A DNA stretch of 64,000 nt, taken from contig NZ_MAEW01000019.1 in NCBI RefSeq assembly GCF_002013375.1, positions 62,001 to 126,000 on the forward strand. Reading direction: 5' to 3'. Shown piece after piece: positions 34,043 through 43,159 of this stretch. This stretch comes from Mycobacterium sp. D16Q13 (GTDB lineage: Bacteria > Actinomycetota > Actinomycetes > Mycobacteriales > Mycobacteriaceae). A program made the translations under genes and the position numbers. The notes beneath the pieces are model-generated. The model made no database searches and was not told the origin of the DNA. It was given only the letters and a program-made list of their open reading frames with translations. The first letter of the stretch is position 1; each line of letters starts with the position of its first letter.

Positions 34043-34069
34043 CCGGTCATGCCCGTCTGGCATGACCGG
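34043..34069. repeat. perfect inverted repeat between DUF6653-like gene and pheS
   Basis: CCGGTCATGCC and GGCATGACCGG, 11-bp arms, 5-nt loop CGTCT. It lies upstream of the pheS -10 (34093-34098), so on the DNA level it looks like an operator rather than a leader hairpin; no T-tract follows. Confidence 0.6.
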
Positions 34070-34092
34070 AAGGTGGTTAACGCGTCTTACCC

Positions 34093-34098
34093 TATGAT
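34093..34098 (+). promoter_or_regulatory. -10 box of pheST, leaderless
   Basis: TATGAT, a near-consensus -10, ends 8 nt before the pheS GTG at 34107. The intervening GCATCC has no Shine-Dalgarno, so transcription probably begins at or within a base or two of the GTG. Confidence 0.6.
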
Positions 34099-34106
34099 CG
34101 GCATCC

Positions 34107-35162
34107 GTGGCTGATCACTCGCAGGATCCTTCAGTGGACCCATCAGAGAGAACTCTGACGAGCGCCGTTGATGCGGCGCGGGCGGCATTCGACGCCGCGG
34201 GCGACCTGGACGCACTCGCGCAGGCGAAGATCGATCATCTGGGGGAGAAGTCGCCCGTGGCACTGGCCCGTCAGGCTCTCGGCGCTCTGCCGAAGGAGCA
34301 ACGGGCCGAGGCCGGCAAGTTCGTCAACGCCGCGCGCACCCAGGCGCAACAGGCGTACGACGCCAGGCTGGAAGCACTGCGTGCCGAACGTGACGCGGCG
34401 GTACTCGTCGCGGAACGTGTCGATGTGACGTTGCCGTCGACACGGCAGGCCATCGGCGCGCGCCATCCGATCACGATTCTCTCCGAACACATCGCGGATA
34501 CCTTCGTCGCGATGGGCTGGGAGGTGGCCGATGGCCCCGAGGTGGAAACCGAGCATTTCAATTTCGATGCCCTCAACTTCCTGCCCGATCACCCGGCACG
34601 TAGTACGCAGGACACCTTCTACATCGCCCCTGAGGATTCCCGGCAGGTGCTGCGCACACACACCTCACCGGTGCAGGTCCGCACCCTGCTGGCACGCGAG
34701 CTGCCCGTCTATGTGATTTCGCTGGGCCGTGCCTTCCGCACCGACGAGATCGACGCCACCCATCTGCCCGCCTTCCATCAGGTAGAAGGGCTCGCGGTGG
34801 ACCGCGGACTCACCCTGGCCAATCTCAAGGGCACCCTCGACGCATTCGCCCGGGCGATGTTCGGGGCGCAGGCACACACCCGGATGCGTCCACACTTCTT
34901 CCCGTTCACCGAACCGTCCGCCGAGGTAGATGTCTGGTTTGAGAACAAGAAGGGTGGTGCGGGCTGGGTTGAATGGGGTGGCTGCGGCATGGTCAACCCG
35001 AATGTCCTGCGAGCCAGCGGTATTGATCCCGACGAATACAGCGGTTTCGCATTCGGCATGGGATTGGAGCGCACCCTGCAGTTCCGTAACGGCCTTCCCG
35101 ACATGCGCGACATGATCGAAGGCGATGTGCGCTTCAGTCTTCCGTTCGGGGTGAGTGCCTGA
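34107..35162 (+). CDS. pheS: phenylalanyl-tRNA synthetase alpha subunit
   Basis: 351 aa; catalytic subunit of the (alpha-beta)2 class II enzyme. The N-terminal coiled coil (about 15-95) contacts tRNA-Phe. The class II core has motif 1 near HPITILSEHIADTFVAMG, motif 2 FRTDEIDATHLPAFHQVEG and motif 3 GFAFGMGLERTL. GTG start at 34107, leaderless. Its TGA shares its last base with the pheT ATG, a 1-nt overlap that couples the two subunits. Confidence 0.97.
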   Translation: MADHSQDPSVDPSERTLTSAVDAARAAFDAAGDLDALAQAKIDHLGEKSPVALARQALGALPKEQRAEAGKFVNAARTQAQQAYDARLEALRAERDAAVLVAERVDVTLPSTRQAIGARHPITILSEHIADTFVAMGWEVADGPEVETEHFNFDALNFLPDHPARSTQDTFYIAPEDSRQVLRTHTSPVQVRTLLARELPVYVISLGRAFRTDEIDATHLPAFHQVEGLAVDRGLTLANLKGTLDAFARAMFGAQAHTRMRPHFFPFTEPSAEVDVWFENKKGGAGWVEWGGCGMVNPNVLRASGIDPDEYSGFAFGMGLERTLQFRNGLPDMRDMIEGDVRFSLPFGVSA

Positions 35163-37636
35163 TGCGTATTCCCTACAGCTGGCTTATCGAGGTGCTGCGC
35201 GCCGGTGCCCCGGAATTCTCCGCCGCTCCCGCGGATATCGAGGAAGCGCTGATCCGCATCGGCCACGAAGTGGAAGAGGTCATCGTTCCCGGACCGGTTA
35301 CCGGTCCGCTCGTGGTCGGAAGAGTCGCCCAGATCACCGAGCTCACCGAGTTCAAGAAGCCGATCCGATTCTGCCTGGTCGACGTCGGTGAGGCGGAGCC
35401 TCGTGAAATCGTCTGTGGTGCGTCCAACTTCGCGGTCGATGACCTCGTGGTGGTGGCACTTCCGGGTGTCACGTTGCCCGGTGACTTCGCTATCGCGACA
35501 CGAAAGACCTACGGACACACCTCGGACGGGATGATCTGCTCGACGACCGAGCTCGGGCTCGGGTCGGAATCGGCCGGCATTCTGGTGCTGCCCCCGGGGA
35601 CCGCCAAGCCTGGTGCCGATGCCATCGAGGTCGTCGGACTTGACGATGCCGTCTTCGATCTGTCGATTACGCCCGATCGTGGATACTGCCTGTCCGTTCG
35701 CGGACTGGCACGCGACCTGGCGTGTGCGTACGACCTGGAGTTCGTCGATCCCGCTGCGGTACAGCCGCTCCCGGTCGACGGGCCGTCGCTGCCCGTGCAT
35801 ATCGATGCCGGGACCGGAGTCAAGCGCTTCGGGTTGCGTCCCGTCATCGGCATCGATCCGGCGGCGGTATCGCCATGGTGGCTGCAGCGCCGGCTGATGC
35901 TCTGCGGTATCCGGACCATCTCGCCGGCGGTGGACGCCACCAACTACGTGATGCTCGAAATCGGGCATCCCATGCACGCGCACGACAACGCCCGGATCAG
36001 CGGGGATTTCCGGGTGCGGTTCGCCACACCCGGTGAAACGGTGGTCACCCTCGACGACGTAGAACGCACGCTCGAACCCGGCGACGTCCTGATCGCAGAC
36101 GACGCCGGTGTCACCGCCATCGGTGGTGTGATGGGCGCAGGTAGCACCGAAATGCGCGACGACTCCACGGACGTGCTCCTTGAGGCCGCGGTGTGGGATC
36201 CGGCCGCGGTGCTGCGCACTCAACGACGGTTGCACCTGCACAGCGAGGCGGGGCGCCGTTACGAACGTTCCGTCGATCCTGCGATATCCGTTGCTGCGCT
36301 TGATCGTTGCGCGTCTCTGCTGCGTGAGATCGCTGGCGGCAGCACGCCTGCCGAGCTCACCGACTGGTCCGCGGACGCGGAAGCCCGGTCTGAGATCGTC
36401 ATCGCCGCCGACCTGCCGGAACGCGTCGCCGGAGTCACCTACGCCGCGGGAGTGGCAGAGCGCCGGCTCCGTCAGATCGGCGCCGAGGTGGTTGCCGAGG
36501 GCGACACACTGCGGGTGATACCGCCGAGCTGGCGCCCCGATATTGTCGAGGGTGCCGACCTGGTCGAGGAGGTACTGCGACTCGAAGGCCTGGAAGACAT
36601 CCCGTCGATTCTGCCTGCGGCGCCACAAGGCGGCGGTCTTACCCCGACGCAACGCCGTCGCCGTGCGGTAGGGAAGTCGTTGGCCCTCAGCGGATACACC
36701 GAGATCTTGCCGATGCCCTTCTTGCCGGCTGGGGTATTCGACGCATGGGGGCTGGACGGCGACGATGCGCGCCGCCGCACCACTAAGGTTCTCAACCCGC
36801 TGGAATCCGATCGCCCCGAGCTGGCCAGCACCCAGTTGCCTGGTGTGCTCGAAGCCTTGTCGCGCAATATTTCTCGCGGGACCCCCGATGTAGCACTGTT
36901 CACCATCGGTCAGGTCGTGCGGCCCACCGCGGAGACCCGGGCGATCCCGCTGCTCGATGTCACCGATCGCCCCTCCGAGGCCGAGCTGACCGCACTGCTC
37001 GAATCCCTGCCCGCGCAGCCGGTCCATGTGGCGCTTGTGCTGGCCGGGGTGCGCGAGCCGAGTGGGCCGTGGGGGCGTGGACGTGCCGCGGATGTCACCG
37101 ATGCTCTGGAGGCGGCGCGGATCATCGGGCGTGCTGCTTATGTGGATCTTTCGCTGCGGGCCGGCGATGAATTGCCCTGGCACCCGGGACGGTGCGCAGA
37201 GATTGTGGCCGGCGGCCAGGTTGTCGGGCATGCCGGTGAGCTGCATCCGGCGGTGATCGAGCGGCTCGGGCTGCCTAAGCGCACATGCGCTCTGGAACTC
37301 AACCTCGATGCGCTTCCCGTCACTAATCCGCTTCCCGCGCCAAGGATTTCGCCGTTTCCAGCGGTTCTTCAGGACGTCTCGCTGGTGGTCGCCGAGACGG
37401 TGCCTGCCGATGCGGTCACCGAGGCGCTGCGTGACGGTGCGGGCGATCTGATCGAAGATGTGCGGCTCGTGGAGGTCTACACCGGACCGCAAGTGGGCGA
37501 AGGCAACAAATCGTTGAACTTCCGGCTGCGTTTCCGGGCGGCTGACCGCACCCTGACAGAAGACGAGGCCACCGCCGCACGGATCACGGCGGTGGCCTCT
37601 GCGGCCGAGCGCGTCGGGGCAACCCAACGCGCCTAG
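35162..37636 (+). CDS. pheT: phenylalanyl-tRNA synthetase beta subunit
   Basis: 824 aa. Domains in order: N-terminal B1 with an EMAP/OB tRNA-binding insert (about 40-155, LVVGRVAQITEL; CGASNFAVDD), B3/B4 editing domain (about 210-370), B5 DNA-binding-like domain (about 400-475), a degenerate class II core (about 490-700), and a C-terminal ferredoxin-like anticodon-binding FDX-ACB domain (about 730-824, ISPFPAVLQDVSLVV). It supplies editing and tRNA anchoring to PheS. ATG overlaps the pheS stop by 1 nt. Confidence 0.97.
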   Translation: MRIPYSWLIEVLRAGAPEFSAAPADIEEALIRIGHEVEEVIVPGPVTGPLVVGRVAQITELTEFKKPIRFCLVDVGEAEPREIVCGASNFAVDDLVVVALPGVTLPGDFAIATRKTYGHTSDGMICSTTELGLGSESAGILVLPPGTAKPGADAIEVVGLDDAVFDLSITPDRGYCLSVRGLARDLACAYDLEFVDPAAVQPLPVDGPSLPVHIDAGTGVKRFGLRPVIGIDPAAVSPWWLQRRLMLCGIRTISPAVDATNYVMLEIGHPMHAHDNARISGDFRVRFATPGETVVTLDDVERTLEPGDVLIADDAGVTAIGGVMGAGSTEMRDDSTDVLLEAAVWDPAAVLRTQRRLHLHSEAGRRYERSVDPAISVAALDRCASLLREIAGGSTPAELTDWSADAEARSEIVIAADLPERVAGVTYAAGVAERRLRQIGAEVVAEGDTLRVIPPSWRPDIVEGADLVEEVLRLEGLEDIPSILPAAPQGGGLTPTQRRRRAVGKSLALSGYTEILPMPFLPAGVFDAWGLDGDDARRRTTKVLNPLESDRPELASTQLPGVLEALSRNISRGTPDVALFTIGQVVRPTAETRAIPLLDVTDRPSEAELTALLESLPAQPVHVALVLAGVREPSGPWGRGRAADVTDALEAARIIGRAAYVDLSLRAGDELPWHPGRCAEIVAGGQVVGHAGELHPAVIERLGLPKRTCALELNLDALPVTNPLPAPRISPFPAVLQDVSLVVAETVPADAVTEALRDGAGDLIEDVRLVEVYTGPQVGEGNKSLNFRLRFRAADRTLTEDEATAARITAVASAAERVGATQRA

Positions 37637-37642
37637 CAGGTC

Positions 37643-37714
37643 TTACTGTCCCCGGCGCTGGTCAGCCTGCTCGCGGTGCTGCTCCTGGCGCTGACGATCG
37701 GCACGATCCGACAT
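37643..37714 (-). CDS. putative 23-aa small protein between pheT and argC
   Basis: ATG at 37714 with a strong ribosome site (AGAAGGGAG about 7 nt upstream on the minus strand) opens a 23-codon frame, MSDRADRQRQEQHREQADQRR plus two residues, ending TAA. The peptide is made almost only of Arg, Gln, Glu, Asp, His and Ser: a charged, likely helical or disordered micropeptide. The ribosome-site quality and biased composition suggest a real small gene, but homology cannot be judged here. It ends 6 bp from the pheT stop, on the opposite strand. Confidence 0.45.
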   Translation of the reverse strand: MSDRADRQRQEQHREQADQRRGQ

Positions 37715-37841
37715 GGAAGGCTCCCTTCTCGCTCGTTATCGACTGCTGGCGCTATTCGCCAGCTACTTCCACCGTAGCTGTGGGAACCGGGCATTACACC
37801 GTTTAGCTCAAGTTGAGGTTGACCGCGAATTCCACGGCATC

Positions 37842-37880
37842 GGTCGAATATATTTGCGCTTGTCTGCATAATGATACAGA
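37842..37880 (+). promoter_or_regulatory. pair of ARG boxes overlapping the argC promoter
   Basis: Two palindromic sites, centred at 37850/37851 (GAATATATTT) and 37871/37872 (TGCATAATGATACA), are exactly 21 bp apart, the spacing of paired ARG boxes for a hexameric ArgR. The second site contains CATAAT (37867-37872), a good -10 for argC (ATG 37890), so ArgR binding should block RNA polymerase. The repressor gene argR is in this operon. Confidence 0.75.
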
Positions 37881-37889
37881 ATTGGTCTC

Positions 37890-38933
37890 ATGACTACTGG
37901 GTTCTCGGTCGCGGTCGCCGGTGCCAGCGGCTACGCCGGCGGTGAGATCTTGCGTCTGCTGCTCGCACATCCGGCGTACGCTGCGGGCCGCCTGCGCATC
38001 GGGGTGCTGACCGCTGGCTCAAATGCCGGCACCAGCCTCATCGAGCATCACCCGAATCTGACACCTTTGGCTGACCACAAACTACAGCCCACCGATCCCA
38101 AACTGTTGCGGGGTCATGACGTGGTGTTCCTCGCGCTCCCGCACGGTTCCTCGGCCAAGATCGCCGATGAGCTGGGGCCGCAGACCCTCATCATCGACTG
38201 CGGTGCGGACTTTCGGCTGACCGATGCCGCCGCGTGGCAGCGCTACTACGGCTCAAAGCATGCCGGAAGCTGGCCGTACGGCTTGCCCGAGCTTCCAGGC
38301 AAGCGCGATGCCCTGCACCGCACCAGGCGCGTGGCAGTTCCCGGCTGCTATCCGACGGCGGCACTGTTGGCGTTATCTCCCGCGGTGACGGCGGGCCTCG
38401 TGGAACCCTCGGCCACCGTGGTGGCGGTGAGTGGCACCACGGGCGCCGGACGTGCCCCCAAGGCCGATCTCTTGGCCTCCGAGGTGATGGGATCCGCGCG
38501 CGCCTACAACGTTGCCGGTGCGCATCGGCATACCCCGGAAATCGCTCAGGGACTGAATCATCCTTCGGGCAAGCCGGTCACCGTCTCCTTCACCCCCGTG
38601 CTCGTCCCCATGCCCCGCGGCATCCTTGCCACGTGTACAGCGCCGACCACGGCAACGCTGGCTCACATCCGCGAGGCCTACGAGGAGGCATATCGCGATG
38701 AGCCTTTCGTCCATGTACTTCCCGAAGGGCAATTGCCCACCACCAAGGCGGTATCGGGGAGCAACGCCGCACACATCGGCCTCGCCGTCGACCCCGATGC
38801 GGGTGTGTTGGTGGCGATCGCAGCCATCGACAACCTCGTGAAGGGCACCGCCGGGGCCGCGGTTCAATCCATGAACCTCGCCCTCGGTTGGCCCGAGGGC
38901 GACGGCCTGACCTTCGTGGGGGTGGCACCGTGA
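37890..38933 (+). CDS. argC: N-acetyl-gamma-glutamyl-phosphate reductase
   Basis: 347 aa. Third step of arginine synthesis: NADPH reduction of N-acetylglutamyl phosphate to the semialdehyde. Rossmann loop GASGYAGGEILRLL near the start; the active Cys is in VPGCYPTAALLAL; the catalytic His region is AHRHTPEIAQ. First gene of the operon, 17 nt after its -10 box and under the ARG boxes. Its TGA overlaps the argJ GTG by 4 nt. Confidence 0.96.
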   Translation: MTTGFSVAVAGASGYAGGEILRLLLAHPAYAAGRLRIGVLTAGSNAGTSLIEHHPNLTPLADHKLQPTDPKLLRGHDVVFLALPHGSSAKIADELGPQTLIIDCGADFRLTDAAAWQRYYGSKHAGSWPYGLPELPGKRDALHRTRRVAVPGCYPTAALLALSPAVTAGLVEPSATVVAVSGTTGAGRAPKADLLASEVMGSARAYNVAGAHRHTPEIAQGLNHPSGKPVTVSFTPVLVPMPRGILATCTAPTTATLAHIREAYEEAYRDEPFVHVLPEGQLPTTKAVSGSNAAHIGLAVDPDAGVLVAIAAIDNLVKGTAGAAVQSMNLALGWPEGDGLTFVGVAP

Positions 38934-40171
38934 CCGATGGTCTTCGCGCCAGCGGCTCATCCGTGACCGCTGCGACGTCACCTCTGGTGCGCACCCAGGG
39001 TGTCACCGCCCCCGCAGGTTTCAAGGCGGCCGGAATCGCCGCCGGCATCAAGGCGTCCGGTAGGCCCGATCTTGCCCTGGTCTTCAACGAGGGGCCGGAC
39101 TACGCCGCGGCGGGCGTATTCACCCGCAACAAGGTGAAGGCCGCACCGGTGCTCTGGTCACAGCAGGTACTCACCACGGGCCGCCTGCGCGCCGTGATTC
39201 TCAATTCCGGCGGAGCGAATGCCTGCACCGGACCACTCGGATTTCAGGACAGCCACGCCACCGCGGAAGAGGTTGCGAAGACCCTCAGCGACTGGGGCAC
39301 CGAGACCGGGGCCATTGAGGTAGCCGTGTGTTCCACCGGGCTCATCGGCGACCGGCTGCCCATGGACAAGGTGCTGGCCGGGGTGCGGGAAATCGTGCAC
39401 GAGCTGGCCGGAGGCCTGGGCGGCGGTACCGATGCCGCGCACGCCATCATGACCACCGATACCGTGCCCAAAGAGGCTGCGCTGCACCATAAAGGCGGCT
39501 GGACGGTGGGCGGCATGGCCAAAGGCGCGGGCATGCTCGCGCCTTCGCTGGCGACCATGCTCGTGGTCATCACGACCGACGCCGCCGTGCCTGCCGCGCA
39601 GCTTGATTCCGCGTTGCGGGCGGCGACCGCTCGCACCTTCGACCGGCTCGACGTCGACGGCAGCTGTTCGACCAACGACACCGTGCTCTTGTTGGCCTCC
39701 GGGGCAAGCGAGATCACGCCCGATGCCCAGGAATTCGCCGCGGCGGTCGCCCGGGTCTGCGACGACCTGGCCGCGCAGCTGCAGTCCGATGCCGAGGGTG
39801 TCACCAAACGGATCCTGATCACCGTCACCGGCGCCGTCAGCGAGGACGACGCGGTCGCCACCGCGCGGACCGTCGCTCGCGACAGTCTTGTCAAGACCGC
39901 CCTCTTCGGTTCAGACCCCAACTGGGGTCGGGTGCTCGCAGCGGTGGGAATGGCTCCGATAGACCTCGACCCGGATCGCGTCACCGTGTCATTCAACGGA
40001 AACCTGGTATGCGCCAACTGCACCGGCGTCCAGGGTGCCCGTGATATCGACTTGTCCGGGCCGGATGTCGAAGTGCTTATCGACCTCGGCGCCGGAGATC
40101 AGACGGCGACCATCCGGACCACCGATCTCTCGCATGCCTACGTCGAAGAGAATTCGGCGTACAGCTCATGA
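38930..40171 (+). CDS. argJ: bifunctional ornithine acetyltransferase / N-acetylglutamate synthase
   Basis: 413 aa. Transfers acetyl from N-acetylornithine to glutamate, recycling the acetyl group. The autocleavage site is KGAGMLAPSLATML, where the Thr becomes the nucleophile and N-terminus of the beta chain. GTG 38930 overlaps the argC stop. The first residues, VTDGLRASGSSV, come before the conserved LVRTQGVTAPAGF; they are coded by a 25-bp repeat also found at the start of tyrS, so the extreme N-terminus is a lineage-specific extension. Confidence 0.96.
   Translation: MTDGLRASGSSVTAATSPLVRTQGVTAPAGFKAAGIAAGIKASGRPDLALVFNEGPDYAAAGVFTRNKVKAAPVLWSQQVLTTGRLRAVILNSGGANACTGPLGFQDSHATAEEVAKTLSDWGTETGAIEVAVCSTGLIGDRLPMDKVLAGVREIVHELAGGLGGGTDAAHAIMTTDTVPKEAALHHKGGWTVGGMAKGAGMLAPSLATMLVVITTDAAVPAAQLDSALRAATARTFDRLDVDGSCSTNDTVLLLASGASEITPDAQEFAAAVARVCDDLAAQLQSDAEGVTKRILITVTGAVSEDDAVATARTVARDSLVKTALFGSDPNWGRVLAAVGMAPIDLDPDRVTVSFNGNLVCANCTGVQGARDIDLSGPDVEVLIDLGAGDQTATIRTTDLSHAYVEENSAYSS
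38939..38963 (+). repeat. 25-bp repeat, copy 1, inside the argJ start
   Basis: GGTCTTCGCGCCAG...; identical over all 25 bp to copy 2 at 55290-55314 in tyrS. Read in the same frame in both genes, giving G-L-R-A-S-G-S-S. Copy 3, a diverged and longer version, is at 58348. Confidence 0.8.
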
Positions 40172-41037
40172 AGGCCCCGAAAAAAGCACGGGTGCTGGCC
40201 GAGGCGCTGCCGTGGCTCAAGAAGCTGCACGGCGCCATCGTCGTGATCAAATACGGCGGCAACGCCATGACCGACGACGCCCTGAAAACGGCCTTCGCCG
40301 AAGACATGGTCTTCCTCCGCAATTGCGGTATCCATCCTGTCGTCGTACACGGCGGCGGCCCGCAGATCACGTCGATGCTGAAAAAACTCGGCGTGTCCGG
40401 CGAGTTCAAGGGCGGTTTCCGGGTCACCACGCCGGAAGTGCTGGACATCGCACGCATGGTGCTGTTCGGCCAGGTCGGCCGCGAGCTCGTCGGGTTGATC
40501 AACAGCCACGGACCCTACGCGGTGGGGATCACCGGCGAGGACGCGCAACTGTTCACGGCCGTGCGGCGTACCGCGACCGTAGATGGCGTCGAGACCGATA
40601 TCGGACTGGTCGGTGATGTGGCACAGGTAAATCCGGAAGCGATCCTCGACTTGATCGATGCCGGACGCATCCCAGTGGTATCCACCCTTGCCCCCGACGC
40701 GGACGGTGTGGTCCACAACCTCAATGCCGACACGGCGGCCGGTGCGCTCGCCGAAGCCCTTGGCGCCGAGCGCCTCCTGATGCTCACCGATATCGAGGGG
40801 CTGTACACCGACTGGCCGGATCGGGGATCGCTGGTTACCGCTATAGCCGCCGAGGATCTGCGTGGGCTCCTTCCCGCCCTGGAATCGGGGATGATTCCCA
40901 AGGTCGAGGCATGTCTGCGTGCGGTAGACGGTGGAGTGCCCAGCGCCCACATCATCGACGGGCGCGTGGAGCATTGCGTCTTGGTCGAACTATTCACCGA
41001 CGAGGGTGTCGGGACAATCGTCAGGAGCCAATCATGA
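40168..41037 (+). CDS. argB: acetylglutamate kinase
   Basis: 289 aa. Second step: phosphorylates N-acetylglutamate; the usual arginine-feedback point. Amino-acid-kinase fold with IKYGGNAM (ATP-binding Lys and Gly loop), HGGGPQI, and the substrate segment VGLINSHGPYAVGITGEDA. The N-terminal helix that mediates arginine-sensitive hexamers (ARVLAEALPWLKKLHG) is present, so feedback inhibition is likely. ATG overlaps the argJ stop (ATGA). Confidence 0.96.
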   Translation: MKAPKKARVLAEALPWLKKLHGAIVVIKYGGNAMTDDALKTAFAEDMVFLRNCGIHPVVVHGGGPQITSMLKKLGVSGEFKGGFRVTTPEVLDIARMVLFGQVGRELVGLINSHGPYAVGITGEDAQLFTAVRRTATVDGVETDIGLVGDVAQVNPEAILDLIDAGRIPVVSTLAPDADGVVHNLNADTAAGALAEALGAERLLMLTDIEGLYTDWPDRGSLVTAIAAEDLRGLLPALESGMIPKVEACLRAVDGGVPSAHIIDGRVEHCVLVELFTDEGVGTIVRSQS

Positions 41038-42224
41038 GCAGTACCAGTGAGACTCAGCAGCGCTGGGAAAACGTCATGATGAACAACTACGGCACACCGC
41101 CGGTCGTCCTTGCCGAGGGCGACGGCGCCGTCGTCACCGACGTCGACGGCAAGCGGTACCTGGATCTGTTGGGCGGCATCGCCGTCAACGTATTAGGCCA
41201 CCGCAACCAGACCGTCATCGATGCCGTCACACATCAGCTCTGCACGCTCGGCCACACGTCGAATCTGTACGCGACGGGTCCTGGCATCGAGCTGTCCGAG
41301 GCGCTCATCGCGCGGCTGGGTGTTCCCGGCAGGGTGTTTCTCTGCAACTCCGGCACCGAAGCCAACGAGGCCGCGCTCAAGCTGACCCGCCTGACCGGAC
41401 GCACGAAAGTCGTAGCGGCCGAGGGCGCCTTCCACGGCCGAACCATGGGGTCGCTCGCCCTCACCGGCCAGCCGTCCAAGCAGGCCCCGTTCGAGCCGCT
41501 GCCCGCAGGGGTGGTTCACGTACCCTACGGCGACCTGGCTGCCATCGAGGCTGTAGTCGATGGGGACACCGCCGCGGTCTTCCTGGAACCGATCATGGGT
41601 GAAGGCGGAGTGGTGGTTCCGCCGGAGGGCTACCTCGCCGGGGTACGGGAGATCACCGCCCGCCACGGTGCGCTGCTGGTGCTCGACGAGGTACAAACCG
41701 GAATTGGGCGTACCGGAACATTTTTCGCGCACCAACAGGTGGGTATTACCCCCGATATCGTCACGCTGGCCAAGGGGCTCGGCGGCGGGCTGCCCATCGG
41801 CGCCTGTATCGCGACCGGGGCAGCCGCGGAGCTGCTCACTCCGGGTCTGCACGGCAGCACATTCGGCGGCAATCCCGTGTGTGCGGCGGCGGCTCTGGCG
41901 GTCCTGCGGGTCCTCGACGAGCAGAACCTCGTCGACCATGCTGCCGCGGCCGGAAAGTCGTTGAGTCACGCCATCGAAGGGCTGAACCATCCGTTGGTCG
42001 CACGGGTGCGTGGCGCCGGACTTCTCCTGGGCATAGTCCTGACGGAACAGCGCGCCAAGGCCGCCGAGGCCGCGGCACGCGAGGCCGGCTTCCTTCTGAA
42101 CGCCGCCGCACCCGATGTGCTGCGGCTGGCCCCACCGCTGATCATCAGCGATGAACAGATCGGGGAGTTCGTCGCCGCGCTGCCCGGCATCCTCGATACC
42201 GCGGCAGGACAGGAGCTGGCATGA
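41034..42224 (+). CDS. argD: acetylornithine aminotransferase
   Basis: 396 aa. PLP-dependent fourth step: glutamate plus N-acetylglutamate semialdehyde to N-acetylornithine. NSGTEANEAALKL binds the cofactor phosphate, LVLDEVQTGIGRTG holds the PLP-ring Asp, and the Schiff-base Lys is in TLAKGLGGGLPIG. ATG 41034 overlaps argB by 4 nt; the frame is open further upstream, but the conserved start is here. Confidence 0.96.
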   Translation: MSSTSETQQRWENVMMNNYGTPPVVLAEGDGAVVTDVDGKRYLDLLGGIAVNVLGHRNQTVIDAVTHQLCTLGHTSNLYATGPGIELSEALIARLGVPGRVFLCNSGTEANEAALKLTRLTGRTKVVAAEGAFHGRTMGSLALTGQPSKQAPFEPLPAGVVHVPYGDLAAIEAVVDGDTAAVFLEPIMGEGGVVVPPEGYLAGVREITARHGALLVLDEVQTGIGRTGTFFAHQQVGITPDIVTLAKGLGGGLPIGACIATGAAAELLTPGLHGSTFGGNPVCAAAALAVLRVLDEQNLVDHAAAAGKSLSHAIEGLNHPLVARVRGAGLLLGIVLTEQRAKAAEAAAREAGFLLNAAAPDVLRLAPPLIISDEQIGEFVAALPGILDTAAGQELA

Positions 42225-43159
42225 GTAATTCGAGGTCAATTCGCCATTTCCTCAGGGATGACGATCTGTCACCGGCCGAGCAGGCCGAAGTCCTCACGCT
42301 GGCCGCCGAGCTCAAGAAGGCACCGTTTTCGCGGCGGCCGCTTGAGGGGCCCCACGGGGTCGCCGTCATCTTCGAGAAGAACTCCACCCGAACCCGCTTC
42401 TCCTTCGAGATGGGCATAGCGCAGCTGGGCGGGCACGCCGTGGTCGTCGACAGCCGTACCACGCAGTTGGGTCGCGAGGAGACTCTCGAGGACACCGGAC
42501 AGGTGCTGTCCCGCTACGTGGAAGCCATCGTGTGGCGGACCTACGCACAGGAACGCTTGACCGCCATGGCTTCCGGGTCCACGGTGCCGATCGTGAACGC
42601 CCTGTCTGACGACTTCCATCCCTGCCAGGTGCTCGCGGATCTGCAGACACTGGCCGAACGTAAAGGCTCGCTGGCCGGGTTGCGGCTGACGTATCTGGGT
42701 GACGGCGCGAACAACATGGCGCACTCACTGATGGTCGGTGGCGTCACCGCCGGCATCCACGTGACGATCGCAGCGCCCAATGGGTTTGCGCCACATGTCA
42801 AATACGTCAGCCAAGCCGAGCGGATCGCCGCCAGCACCGGCGCTTCGGTGACCGTGACCGCTGATCCTCGGACCGCTTCGGCCGGCGCAGATGTGCTCGT
42901 CACCGACGCCTGGACCTCCATGGGCCAGGAGAATGACGGGCTCGACAGGGTCCGGCCGTTCCGGCCGTTCCAGGTGAACGAGGATCTGCTCGGCGTGGCG
43001 GACTCAGAAGCCATTGTCCTGCACTGCCTTCCCGCCCACCGTGGCGAGGAGATCACCGATGAGGTGATCGACGGTCCACGGAGCGCCGTCTGGGATGAGG
43101 CCGAGAACCGTCTGCACGCCCAGAAGGCCTTACTGGTGTGGCTGCTGGAGCAGCGATGA
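42221..43159 (+). CDS. argF: ornithine carbamoyltransferase
   Basis: 312 aa. Makes citrulline from ornithine and carbamoyl phosphate. Carbamoyl-phosphate loop NSTRTRFSFE, HPCQVLADLQT, ornithine/Cys loop LHCLPAHRGEE. Short start MSNSRSIRHFLRDDDLSP is typical. ATG overlaps the argD stop by 4 nt. Confidence 0.97.
   Translation: MSNSRSIRHFLRDDDLSPAEQAEVLTLAAELKKAPFSRRPLEGPHGVAVIFEKNSTRTRFSFEMGIAQLGGHAVVVDSRTTQLGREETLEDTGQVLSRYVEAIVWRTYAQERLTAMASGSTVPIVNALSDDFHPCQVLADLQTLAERKGSLAGLRLTYLGDGANNMAHSLMVGGVTAGIHVTIAAPNGFAPHVKYVSQAERIAASTGASVTVTADPRTASAGADVLVTDAWTSMGQENDGLDRVRPFRPFQVNEDLLGVADSEAIVLHCLPAHRGEEITDEVIDGPRSAVWDEAENRLHAQKALLVWLLEQR

Noticed and set aside
34023..34106. T-box riboswitch before pheS
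   Set aside because: Only 84 bp, with no T-box sequence or specifier loop, and the -10 box lies after the inverted repeat.
34778..37627. 949-codon open frame antisense to pheS/pheT
   Set aside because: Shadow of the codon bias of pheST; no start signals and no domain-like sequence.
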